A DNA stretch of 64,000 nucleotides from Legionella sp. PATHC035 (lineage in GTDB: Bacteria > Pseudomonadota > Gammaproteobacteria > Legionellales > Legionellaceae), in contig NZ_JAPHOT010000001.1 of NCBI RefSeq assembly GCF_026191115.1, forward strand, positions 3,519,001 through 3,583,000, written 5' to 3'. Shown in pieces: positions 45,983 to 55,063 of this stretch. The notes beneath the pieces were generated by a model that did no database searches, had not been told where the DNA came from, and saw nothing but the letters and a program-made list of their open reading frames with translations. The stretch's first letter is position 1; each line of letters opens with the position of its first letter. A program made the translations under genes and the position numbers.

Positions 45983-48456
45983 TAGCTAACAACCAAGTTA
46001 ATTAATTGTCTATGCGCTACAACAATTGCTTTTTTCACTGTTTTATCAACAAGAAAATCTTTTGCATGTTGTTTTGCTGCAGCAATTAAAACCTCCTCTG
46101 TCGCATCAACGCTTGCGGTAAATTGGGCTCTTAGTTTTCCATTCACCTGAACGACATAATCTACTTCATCAGTTTTTAAAGCGCCTTTATCCACCCTAGG
46201 CCAATTAGCATCAATAATTGCTTTTTCAAAGCCTAATTGTTGCCAGATGTGATGTGCAATATGTGGTGTTATAGGCGCCAATAATCGCAGCAGAATACTT
46301 AGACTGGAATGAATAAAGAATTTATCTTCTTCGGTTTGTATGGCATAAGTGGATATTTCATTAAACAGTTTCATACAGCCTGAAACTACGGTATTGAATT
46401 GATTTCGATCATAATCATGAGTTGCTTGTGCAAGAATTTGATGCACGACATGACGTGATTTTTTTAATCGGCTTTCTGCTTGTTGCCAGTTCACATGTCC
46501 ATTGCCACTCAGGATGATGTCATTGACTTCAATGAACATATTTTGGTGCTGATAAGCAAAAGCCCAAATTCGTTTTAAGAAACGATGAGCACCTTCCACA
46601 GCAGTATCTGACCATTCCAGGGATTGCTCTGGCGGGGCTGCGAACATAACAAACAATCGTGCTGTATCTGCACCATATGTATCAATTAGATGGTTTGGAT
46701 CGACGACATTACCTACGGATTTAGACATTTTATGTCCGTCTTTTAAAACCATGCCTTGGGTTAGTAGGGCTTTAAATGGTTCGTCCGAATTGACTAAGCC
46801 TTCATCACGCATTAATTTATGAAAAAAGCGGGCATAGAGTAGATGCATCACAGCATGTTCAATACCACCAACGTATTGATCTACAGGAGTCCAGTATTTT
46901 GCGCGATCATCAAGCATTGCGTTTTCCTGGCCTTTACATGCAAAACGGGCATAATACCAAGATGACTCAACAAAAGTATCAAAGGTATCCGTTTCACGAT
47001 ATGCATCCTGACCGCATTTAGGGCAGCTTACATTGACGAATTCTGGGCATTGAGCTAATGGTGAACCGGTTCCCGTAAAAGTTACATTTTCTGGAAGAAC
47101 CACTGGAAGCTCCTCATCTGGAACAGGAACCGTACCGCATTGTTCGCATAAAATCATGGGAATAGGTGTTCCCCAGTACCTTTGTCTCGATACACCCCAA
47201 TCGCGTAATCTGTAGTTAATCGTTGCTTTACCAGCATCATGTTCTTCAAGGTAGCTGGTTATAGTCTCTACTGCCTGAGAGGTGCTTAAGCCATCGAATT
47301 GGCCTGAATGAATCAATGTACCTTCTCCAGTATAGGCAGACGCATTGAAATCATGTTTTGCATCATTTGCCGGTTTAATGACTTGCTTGATGGGAAGTTG
47401 GTATTTACGTGCAAATTCCCAGTCTCTTTGGTCGTGTGCTGGGACTGACATTACTGCTCCCGAGCCGTATTGCATGAGTACAAAATTTGCAATCCATATA
47501 GGGAGTTCTTCACCGGTTATGGGATGGATTGCTGTCATGCCTGTAGCTACACCTCGTTTTTCCATGGTAGCAAGTTCTGCTTCAGCCATTTTGGTACCTT
47601 GGCAGCTGTCAATGAATTCTTTGACTTCTTTACGAGTACTTGCTGCTTCTTTAGCAATGGGATGATCCGTTGCTATGGCAAGATAGGTTGCGCCCATTAG
47701 GGTATCAGGCCGTGTTGTGTATATTTTTAGGCGTTTAGGATAATTAGTAACGTTAAAATGAATTTCAGTCCCTGTGGAACGACCAATCCAATTACGTTGC
47801 ATTTGTTTTACTTGTGCTGGCCATTCGTCCAATGTATCCAGTGAGCTGAGTAACTCATCAGCATAAGCCGTGATTTTAATAAACCATTGAGAAATTTCTT
47901 TTCGTTCAACAAGCGCGCCAGATCGCCAGCCGCGTCCATCAACGACTTGTTCATTTGCCAAAACAGTTTGATCTACCGGATCCCAATTCACTACTGCATT
48001 TTTTTTGTAGACTAAACCTTTTTCAAATAATCGAATGAAGAACCACTGTTCCCATCGATAATATTCAGGTGAACAAGTACAAATCTCACGTCTCCAATCA
48101 TAGGCATTGCCTAGACGTAAAAATTGCTTTTTCATGGACTCTATATTTTTTCTGGTCCATTCAGCCGGTGGAATTCCGTTTTTGATGGCTGCATTTTCAG
48201 CGGGCAAACCAAAAGCATCCCAACCTATTGGTTGAAGTACATTTTTGCCCAAAGCACGCTGATAACGAGCAATAACGTCTCCAATGGTATAGTTGCGAAC
48301 ATGCCCCATGTGCAATGTTCCACTCGGGTAGGGGAACATGGATAAACAATAAAATTTCTCTCTGTTTAGATCTTCTGAAACGTTAAATGATTGTTTTTTA
48401 TGCCAATACTGTTGAGCTTGTTCCTCAACTTCTTGTGGTATATAGGTATTATCCAT
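45982..48456 (-). CDS. leuS: leucyl-tRNA synthetase
   Basis: An 824-residue class I synthetase. HIGH motif in PYPSGTLHMGHVRNYTIGD, an editing CP1 domain with TRPDTLMGATYLA, zinc-type cysteines in LCEQCGTVP and CPKCGQD, KMSKS in GHKMSKSVGN, and the helical anticodon-binding and C-terminal domains. Length is normal for bacterial LeuRS. First gene of leuS-lptE-(holA-nadD); lnt lies 69 bases upstream on the same strand. Confidence 0.98.
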   Translation of the reverse strand: MDNTYIPQEVEEQAQQYWHKKQSFNVSEDLNREKFYCLSMFPYPSGTLHMGHVRNYTIGDVIARYQRALGKNVLQPIGWDAFGLPAENAAIKNGIPPAEWTRKNIESMKKQFLRLGNAYDWRREICTCSPEYYRWEQWFFIRLFEKGLVYKKNAVVNWDPVDQTVLANEQVVDGRGWRSGALVERKEISQWFIKITAYADELLSSLDTLDEWPAQVKQMQRNWIGRSTGTEIHFNVTNYPKRLKIYTTRPDTLMGATYLAIATDHPIAKEAASTRKEVKEFIDSCQGTKMAEAELATMEKRGVATGMTAIHPITGEELPIWIANFVLMQYGSGAVMSVPAHDQRDWEFARKYQLPIKQVIKPANDAKHDFNASAYTGEGTLIHSGQFDGLSTSQAVETITSYLEEHDAGKATINYRLRDWGVSRQRYWGTPIPMILCEQCGTVPVPDEELPVVLPENVTFTGTGSPLAQCPEFVNVSCPKCGQDAYRETDTFDTFVESSWYYARFACKGQENAMLDDRAKYWTPVDQYVGGIEHAVMHLLYARFFHKLMRDEGLVNSDEPFKALLTQGMVLKDGHKMSKSVGNVVDPNHLIDTYGADTARLFVMFAAPPEQSLEWSDTAVEGAHRFLKRIWAFAYQHQNMFIEVNDIILSGNGHVNWQQAESRLKKSRHVVHQILAQATHDYDRNQFNTVVSGCMKLFNEISTYAIQTEEDKFFIHSSLSILLRLLAPITPHIAHHIWQQLGFEKAIIDANWPRVDKGALKTDEVDYVVQVNGKLRAQFTASVDATEEVLIAAAKQHAKDFLVDKTVKKAIVVAHRQLINLVVS

Positions 48457-48525
48457 AGTCCAGTTTTTTAAGTGACTCTAAATCTGCTAAGGATAACTCC
48501 TCTTGTGTCTGCCAGCAATAGATTA

Positions 48526-50058
48526 TTACTCGAATAAGCGACGAAGTTGAATAAAAAGTACAAAAATAATAAAAATCGCACAAAAAATGAGGGATGGATA
48601 CTCATGCCATACAATCCAAGGAGTCAAACCCTCAGCTGGGAATATACTGCTTTGTAGGACACCAGGACTGAATGGAGGAAGACTTTCTATTATATCTCCA
48701 CCTGAGTCGATGACTGACGATAGACCATCATTATTGACGACTACTTGATATCGTCCAGTAAGCAGTGAAAGGACTTGGGCCATTTGTAGTTGTTGGTAAC
48801 TGGCTAATGAATGTCCAAACCAACCATTGTCACTAATTGAAACGATCCATTGGGCTTTAGGCATTTGTTCGCGCAACAGTTTGGGGTATGCAATCTCATA
48901 ACAAATGAGGCTTGCTATTGGATGATTTTCAATTCGAATCAAGGATTGTTTTCTTTTTCCTGGTAATAAATTAGGTTCAGGTAAATGAAACCAATGATTG
49001 ATCCTCACTAAAGGTTTGGGAATGTATTCTCCAAAAGGAACAAGTTGGCGCTTCAGTTTTTTACCTTTAGCTTGCCCAAGCGTAATGATTGCGTTGTAAT
49101 AATTGGTTTCCCTATCATTGGTAGGTTGTAAAATACCTAACATCAGTGCGCTTTTTGCTTTTAATGCTTTGTTATTTAGTCTGAGTAAATATTTATCCAA
49201 ATAACTTGCGGGGAGTGGTATGGCAGACTCGGGCAAAATAATTAATTGTTTTCCTAAGAGTTTATTGATTGCCTTTTCATAATACTCCAGCAGGTTCCAA
49301 AATAAGGCTTCATCCCATTTGTCGCGCATCGATAAATTGGCTTGAACAGCACCGATACTTATAGGTTCCTGTTTTATTTTTGACCATGAAATGTTTTTAA
49401 ACAGCATTGGACTGATAAGAATCAGTACAATGGCAATAAGATAATGGTAACGTTTTGAGGAGTTTTGTGCCACCGCTAAGGTGATTAATGCTGAAACTAG
49501 GACACATACTAAACTGAGCCCATAAATTCCTAAAATAGGAGCAACATATTTTATTGGTGTATCAATAAGTGGTGTTCCTACTAACAACCAAGGGAAGCCA
49601 GTAAATAAAGTAGCACGGCAATATTCACTCAAACACCATAAGACACAAAATAGAACTAAAGACAACAACTTCCGGTTTTTGAGTTCAAGCACTTTATAAA
49701 GATAAGCAACTAAAGCAGGGAAGAGCGAGAGATACATAATGAAAATTAATGTAACCAATCCTGCAAGGCAATAATTCAGTTGACCGTAATCATGGATACT
49801 GACTATGACCCAAGAAACCCCAAATCCGAAATAACCCATCCCGTAAAAAAATCCTAGAGAAACGCCTTGTTTTCTAGAGCAATTTTGGAGGCTCGAATAA
49901 AGAAATGCCAAACTTAATAGTGTAAGACCTGGTATATGAAAAGGAGCAAAACCAAAGGGTGCGAGCAGACCTGCTATAAATACAAAAAAGTATTTAATAG
50001 AGCCAAGACGAATTGAGGAATTTAATGGAATAGAATTGGCTAAAGCAGTTTGCTTCAT
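48526..50058 (-). CDS. lnt: apolipoprotein N-acyltransferase
   Basis: A 510-residue enzyme adding the third acyl chain to lipoproteins at the inner membrane. Eight or so hydrophobic helices occupy residues about 20-225. The nitrilase-like domain then shows the catalytic Glu in IILPESAIPLP, a Lys region GKKLKRQLVPFGEYIP, and the catalytic Cys in ASLICYEIAYP. A final transmembrane helix is at the C-terminus. Supplies the maturation step needed by lipoproteins such as LptE. Confidence 0.96.
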   Translation of the reverse strand: MKQTALANSIPLNSSIRLGSIKYFFVFIAGLLAPFGFAPFHIPGLTLLSLAFLYSSLQNCSRKQGVSLGFFYGMGYFGFGVSWVIVSIHDYGQLNYCLAGLVTLIFIMYLSLFPALVAYLYKVLELKNRKLLSLVLFCVLWCLSEYCRATLFTGFPWLLVGTPLIDTPIKYVAPILGIYGLSLVCVLVSALITLAVAQNSSKRYHYLIAIVLILISPMLFKNISWSKIKQEPISIGAVQANLSMRDKWDEALFWNLLEYYEKAINKLLGKQLIILPESAIPLPASYLDKYLLRLNNKALKAKSALMLGILQPTNDRETNYYNAIITLGQAKGKKLKRQLVPFGEYIPKPLVRINHWFHLPEPNLLPGKRKQSLIRIENHPIASLICYEIAYPKLLREQMPKAQWIVSISDNGWFGHSLASYQQLQMAQVLSLLTGRYQVVVNNDGLSSVIDSGGDIIESLPPFSPGVLQSSIFPAEGLTPWIVWHEYPSLIFCAIFIIFVLFIQLRRLFE

Positions 50059-50283
50059 GAGTTGTAAAAAAAATATAAAAAGATAAGATAATGTAGTCCT
50101 CTAATTAGGTCAAGGATTACTAGAGTATTTTAGTAACAATTCAGATCAGCTCGCTAAAAAACCATGCTTAGCTCATTCTTTGTTCATCCTGAGATCAAAT
50201 CTAGCTTTTTACCAAGATTCAAAATGTCGGGGATAACCGCACATTTTTGATCCTGGCTGAATTTGCATCTCCCGCCATCCATC

Positions 50284-52080
50284 CTATTTTTTCAAAACAT
50301 AAGTCCCCGGTGCATCACAAAGTGGCCTTATATCCTTTGCAGGATTACCGAATTCAGGCGGCCTCTTTTTGGAGCTTGAGAGATCTACAAGCCATTTTTC
50401 CCAAGCGGGCCACCAGGAATCTTTAAAATGAGGGGCTTTTTCCAACCAAACGTCAGGTGATAAATGTTTATCATCCATCTTATGAGTAAGCATGTGATAG
50501 CTTCGCCCGGATTCACCAGGCTTATTAACAATGCCTGTATTGTGTCCTGCGTTAGTCAACACAAAGGTAATATCGCTATCAATAAAGTAATGAATTTTAT
50601 AAACAGATTTCCAAGGTGCTATGTGATCTTTTATGGTGCTTACGACAAAAGTCGGTACTCTGATGTCGGCAAGATTGATGGTGTCATCAAGAATCTTAAA
50701 ACGTCCTTCAACCAAGTCGTTATTTAAAAACAAACTACGTAAATACTCGCTGTGCATTTTGTAGGGCATTCGTGTGGTATCATAATCCCATGCCATTAGG
50801 TCACTGACCTCCTGCCGTTTACCCAATAAGTAATCATAAACAATACGAGACCAAATGAGATCTATAGACCTTAACATACTGAACGCACCGGCCATTTGAG
50901 ATCCGTCCAGGTAGCCTTTTTCCCACATAATGTCTTCAATGTAAGTCAGTTGGTTTTCGTCAATAAATAACTGCAGTTCACCTGCATCCTGAAAATCAGT
51001 TTGGGCTGCAAACAAAGTCATTGATTTTAATCGAGCATCTCCATTTGCCGCCATTTTTGCTGCAACCATGGTTAATAAGGTTCCTCCAATACAATAACCT
51101 ACTGTATGGATTTTTTCATTTGGGATAATTTGATTAATTGTATTTAATGCATCCATCACACCATGTATTGCATAATCGGAGAAATCTAAGTCACGATCCT
51201 CAGAAGTTGGATTTTTCCAGGAAATCATAAATACGGTATGTCCTTTATCGACTAAAAATTTAACCATGGAATTGTTCGGTGAAAGATCGAGTATGTAATA
51301 CTTCATAATCCAGGCAGGGATGATTAGGATGGGTTCCGGATAGACAGTGGCTGTTGTCGGCTCATATTGGATAAGCTCAATTAATCGATTTCTATAAATG
51401 ACTTTTCCAGGTGTTATCGCTAAGTTTTCTCCTACTTTATAGTGTTCACTACCTGCAGGCGGTAGATTATTTAGATTCCTGGTCACGTCATCAATAAAAT
51501 TATTCAATCCGTTGATAAAATTCATCCCTCCTTCATTGAGTGTCGTCGTAATTACTTCAGGATTCATTGCAGGCACATTTGAGGGAGCACAGACGTCCAA
51601 AAATTGGCGGGTGACGAAATTGACAATATTTTCGTTATGCCTAGAAACCCCACGAAGATGTGTCGTGGCATCATCCCACCATTCTTCAGTTAACAAAAAA
51701 GATTGAGAATATACGTTGAATGGAAATTGAGACCATAACTCATTTTTAAAGCGATAATCTGTTTGACGCACTTCGATACAAGGGTTGCATTCATCCTGGC
51801 TCTGTTGTTGTATGTATAACAATAAATGGCCCAATTTTTTAAGTGCTTCTTTATTTAAGTTGCCTAGTTTTGCTGGTGAAAAATATAAATAGAGCAACCA
51901 ATCTGCAAAAGACAGCAAGAGCGCAGCAGGTGATAACCAGTTGCTGAATCGGCTGATTGACGCATGGAATAATCGATCGTAACTAAGCCCTTCATAGTCG
52001 CCTTTTTTTTCTGATTCAGTGGATACAGGGGCTTGCATCGTTCCAACTGATTTTGGATCCTTCTTTTTTGATTTATTCAT
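50284..52080 (-). CDS. phaC: class I poly(3-hydroxyalkanoate) synthase
   Basis: A 598-residue polymerase with the alpha/beta-hydrolase core. The lipase-box variant GYCIGG carries catalytic Cys330, the Asp lies in VVSTIKDHIAPWKS, and the His in TNAGHNTGIVN. The N-terminal domain includes NPCIEVRQTDYRFKNELW. It polymerises 3-hydroxyacyl-CoA into storage granules, which are well known in Legionella. The ATG at 52080 has AGGA six bases ahead and replaces a TTG six codons upstream. No phaA/phaB/phasin neighbours, but acyl-CoA enzymes lie divergently downstream. Confidence 0.94.
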   Translation of the reverse strand: MNKSKKKDPKSVGTMQAPVSTESEKKGDYEGLSYDRLFHASISRFSNWLSPAALLLSFADWLLYLYFSPAKLGNLNKEALKKLGHLLLYIQQQSQDECNPCIEVRQTDYRFKNELWSQFPFNVYSQSFLLTEEWWDDATTHLRGVSRHNENIVNFVTRQFLDVCAPSNVPAMNPEVITTTLNEGGMNFINGLNNFIDDVTRNLNNLPPAGSEHYKVGENLAITPGKVIYRNRLIELIQYEPTTATVYPEPILIIPAWIMKYYILDLSPNNSMVKFLVDKGHTVFMISWKNPTSEDRDLDFSDYAIHGVMDALNTINQIIPNEKIHTVGYCIGGTLLTMVAAKMAANGDARLKSMTLFAAQTDFQDAGELQLFIDENQLTYIEDIMWEKGYLDGSQMAGAFSMLRSIDLIWSRIVYDYLLGKRQEVSDLMAWDYDTTRMPYKMHSEYLRSLFLNNDLVEGRFKILDDTINLADIRVPTFVVSTIKDHIAPWKSVYKIHYFIDSDITFVLTNAGHNTGIVNKPGESGRSYHMLTHKMDDKHLSPDVWLEKAPHFKDSWWPAWEKWLVDLSSSKKRPPEFGNPAKDIRPLCDAPGTYVLKK

Positions 52081-52268
52081 GACAAGTCCTTTTGCCAAAT
52101 CTAAAAGTATTTTAAATATAGTTTTTTTCTAACATTATGCATCAAAAATTAAAATAACTCGATTTTAAAAATAGCATTTTGGAGTTTCTTGGGTATCGAT
52201 TAGAGAATACTATCCAATTCCCAATATTTTGTGTAGGATGATGGCGTTTTATAATGGAGAGGGATTAA

Positions 52269-53357
52269 ATGTATAATGTAATGATTACTGGTGCAGGGAA
52301 AATTGGTAGCTTAATCGCTTGTTTATTATCAGACAGTGGTTCTTACCAGGTCCATTTAGTTGATATAGATTTTAATGGATCAGATGTGAAAAGGCTTTTG
52401 GAAGCCGTACCTAAAATTAAAACCGTCGCTTTAGATGTTAAAGATAAGCAATCAACTCAAGCTTATATGGAAAAGCATGATATTGTGGCTGTTATTTCAA
52501 GTCTTCCCTATTTTTTAAATACCTATGTTGCTGAGGCTGCAAAAGCTGCTAAAGCACATTATTTTGATCTTACGGAAGATACAGCTGTGACAGAAGCAGT
52601 AAAAGCGATTGCTCTTGATGCAGAAACTGCCTTCGTGCCTCAATGCGGATTAGCCCCTGGATTTATCAGCATCGCAGCGAATAGTCTCATGCAGGAGTTT
52701 GAAGAGAGTTATCATGTAAAATTACGTGTAGGTGCTCTTCCACAAAATGCAAACAATGCACTTCAATATTCATTAACTTGGTCTACTGATGGAGTGATCA
52801 ATGAATACGGTAACCCTTGTTATGCAATTAAATATGGAAAGGCGGTAACTCTAGCACCTTTAGAGGGATTGGAAACCATTCAAATTGATGGTTGTGAATA
52901 TGAAGCGTTTAATACCTCTGGTGGTCTGGGAAGTTTGGCAGAGATGCATGCTGGTAAAGTTCAAACCATGAATTATAAAACCATGCGTTATCCAGGCCAT
53001 TGTTCAAAGATGCGTCTATTAATGAACGACTTACGATTAAATCAAGATAGACCTACTTTAAAACGCATTTTAGAAAATGCTATTCCCAAAACTTATCAAG
53101 ATCTTGTTATAGTTTATGTTTCTGTAGAAGGAATGAAACGTGGTGAGTTGACGGAAAAAAATTACGTGAAAAAGATTTATCCTGAGGAAATTTGTGGTTT
53201 GGAATGGTCCGCAATTCAAATAAGTACCGCTTCAGGTGTTTGCGCAGTGGTTGATTTGGTACTGGGACAATCTAACGAATATAAAGGCCTGGTATTACAA
53301 GAAAAGTTCCATTTATCTGCAGTTTTAGAAAATCGCTTTGGCCGCTATTACGCGTAA
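52269..53357 (+). CDS. saccharopine/lysine dehydrogenase family oxidoreductase
   Basis: A 362-residue protein with a Rossmann N-terminus (VMITGAGKIGSLIACLLSD), AVISSLPYFLN, and CGLAPGFISIAAN, the usual order of saccharopine dehydrogenase and L-lysine 6-dehydrogenase proteins. Next to an ALDH7-type gene this fits oxidation of lysine to alpha-aminoadipate semialdehyde and then to aminoadipate. That role is inferred from context; homospermidine- or carboxynorspermidine-type relatives share the fold. GGAGAGG precedes the ATG. Confidence 0.82.
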   Translation: MYNVMITGAGKIGSLIACLLSDSGSYQVHLVDIDFNGSDVKRLLEAVPKIKTVALDVKDKQSTQAYMEKHDIVAVISSLPYFLNTYVAEAAKAAKAHYFDLTEDTAVTEAVKAIALDAETAFVPQCGLAPGFISIAANSLMQEFEESYHVKLRVGALPQNANNALQYSLTWSTDGVINEYGNPCYAIKYGKAVTLAPLEGLETIQIDGCEYEAFNTSGGLGSLAEMHAGKVQTMNYKTMRYPGHCSKMRLLMNDLRLNQDRPTLKRILENAIPKTYQDLVIVYVSVEGMKRGELTEKNYVKKIYPEEICGLEWSAIQISTASGVCAVVDLVLGQSNEYKGLVLQEKFHLSAVLENRFGRYYA

Positions 53358-53361
53358 CCTC

Positions 53362-53412
53362 AAATATCGTTGCACTGTTCCCGGGTTCACCTAGTTGTAT
53401 CCGGGTTACCAT
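53362..53412. repeat. partial CCCGGGTT-family repeat
   Basis: TGTTCCCGGGTTCACC and TTGTATCCGGGTTACC are two direct half-copies of the arm seen in the fuller elements at 54958 and 58640. They fill the short gap between the lysine-dehydrogenase-like gene and the aldehyde dehydrogenase gene. Confidence 0.45.
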
Positions 53413-53423
53413 GGAGATAATGA

Positions 53424-54944
53424 ATGGATATATTAAAACGCTTGAAAATTCATGCAGTTAATCCAGGTGCCTATAGTGGCCAGGGTTGGCAAAGTGGAGT
53501 TCATGAGCATAAATTAATCTCTTATAATCCAGCAAATGGTGAAAAGCTTGCTGAAATAGCAACCTGCACTATGGATGATTATGAAGAGGTAATGACCCGT
53601 GCACAGCATGCGGCACATGAATGGAGAAAAATTCCTGCTCCAAAAAGGGGTGAAATTATAAGGCAAATTGGTCAGTCATTGCGCGAACATAAAGATGCTT
53701 TAGGTAGTTTAGTTTCATTAGAAATGGGTAAATCCAAGCAAGAAGGGGATGGTGAAGTTCAGGAAATGATTGACATTGCTGATTTTGCAGTAGGTCAGTC
53801 ACGAATGCTATATGGGAATACCATGCATTCTGAACGTCCCCAACACAGAATGTATGAACAATGGCATCCGTACGGTATTGTGGGTGTTATTTCAGCATTT
53901 AACTTCCCAGTCGCAGTTTGGTCATGGAATGCTTTTCTTGCAGCCATTTGTGGTAACGTAACTGTTTGGAAACCTTCAGCAAAGACACCTTTGTGTGCTG
54001 TAGCCGTGCAGCATATTTGCAATGATGTGTTAACAGCTAATGGATGCCCTGAAATATTTAGTCTGGTCATTCCGGAAGACCATGATGTAGTAGAGACTTT
54101 CGTTAATGATACGCGCATACCTCTTATTTCATTTACCGGTTCAACAGCAGTAGGAAAGCAAGTTGCCGCAAAAGTTGCTGCCCGATTAGGTAAGACTATT
54201 TTAGAGTTAGGTGGCAATAATGCGATAATTCTTGATGAGTCAGCTGATCTTCATTTAGCAATTCCAGCGATTGTTTTTGGTGCGGTGGGTACTGCAGGAC
54301 AACGATGCACTTCTACACGACGTCTGTTTGTTCATCATTCCAAATATGATTATGTTGTTGAACGGTTGCGTTTTGCTTATGAGCAGATAACAATTGGCGA
54401 TCCTTTAGATAAGATCAATCTTATGGGCCCTCTTATTGATAAACAAGCCGTAGACCAATTCAATAAAGCCATCGCTCGAATCAAAGAAGCAGGTGGGCGA
54501 ATTATCTCTGGTGGCGAGGCCGTTCATCGACCAGGCTTTTTTGTACAACCTACATTAGTATGTGATGTAAAAAACCATTGGGATATTGTCCAAGAAGAAA
54601 CATTTGCCCCCATTTTATATGTTATGCCTTTTCAAACAATTGATGAGGCGATTGCTTTACAAAATCATGTACCACAGGGGTTATCTTCTGCCATGTTTAC
54701 TCAAAATTTAAAAAATGCAGAGCATTTTTTAAGTGCTTGGGGGAGTGATTGTGGTATAGCTAACATTAACATCGGTACTTCGGGTGCTGAAATTGGCGGT
54801 GCTTTTGGTGGAGAAAAAGAAACCGGTGGTGGTCGTGAATCCGGCTCTGATTCGTGGAAAGCCTACATGCGTCGACAAACCAATACGATAAACTGGGGAA
54901 ATGAACTACCTTTAGCTCAGGGTATTCGTTTTGATTTGGTTTAA
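53424..54944 (+). CDS. amaB: ALDH7-family (antiquitin-like) aldehyde dehydrogenase
   Basis: A 506-residue NAD-dependent dehydrogenase. Rossmann loop [10 protein letters not shown], catalytic Glu in [10 protein letters not shown], nucleophile Cys295 in GQRCTSTRR, and the ALDH7 ending [36 protein letters not shown]7 enzymes oxidise alpha-aminoadipate semialdehyde (piperideine-6-carboxylate). Together with the preceding gene this suggests lysine degradation. The symbol is by analogy with Pseudomonas AmaB. Confidence 0.88.
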   Translation: MDILKRLKIHAVNPGAYSGQGWQSGVHEHKLISYNPANGEKLAEIATCTMDDYEEVMTRAQHAAHEWRKIPAPKRGEIIRQIGQSLREHKDALGSLVSLEMGKSKQEGDGEVQEMIDIADFAVGQSRMLYGNTMHSERPQHRMYEQWHPYGIVGVISAFNFPVAVWSWNAFLAAICGNVTVWKPSAKTPLCAVAVQHICNDVLTANGCPEIFSLVIPEDHDVVETFVNDTRIPLISFTGSTAVGKQVAAKVAARLGKTILELGGNNAIILDESADLHLAIPAIVFGAVGTAGQRCTSTRRLFVHHSKYDYVVERLRFAYEQITIGDPLDKINLMGPLIDKQAVDQFNKAIARIKEAGGRIISGGEAVHRPGFFVQPTLVCDVKNHWDIVQEETFAPILYVMPFQTIDEAIALQNHVPQGLSSAMFTQNLKNAEHFLSAWGSDCGIANINIGTSGAEIGGAFGGEKETGGGRESGSDSWKAYMRRQTNTINWGNELPLAQGIRFDLV

Positions 54945-54954
54945 TAAGTAGCAA

Positions 54955-55045
54955 CTGTGCCCGGGTTAAGCGAGGCGTAACTCGGGTAATTTAATCTGCC
55001 ATGAAAACCCGGGTTGCGCCTCGCTTCGCCCAGGCTACATTTAAA
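54955..55045. repeat. CCCGGGTT-family palindromic repeat (best copy)
   Basis: The left arm GCCCGGGTTAAGCGAGGCG and right arm GGTTGCGCCTCGCTTCGCC are near-perfect complements, and about 30 bases of less conserved loop lie between. It fills the gap between the aldehyde dehydrogenase and the bifunctional beta-oxidation gene. The flanks GTAGCAACTGT and CCCAGGCTACA also look inverted. Confidence 0.8.
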
Positions 55046-55063
55046 TAAACGAGGAAGAAAGAA

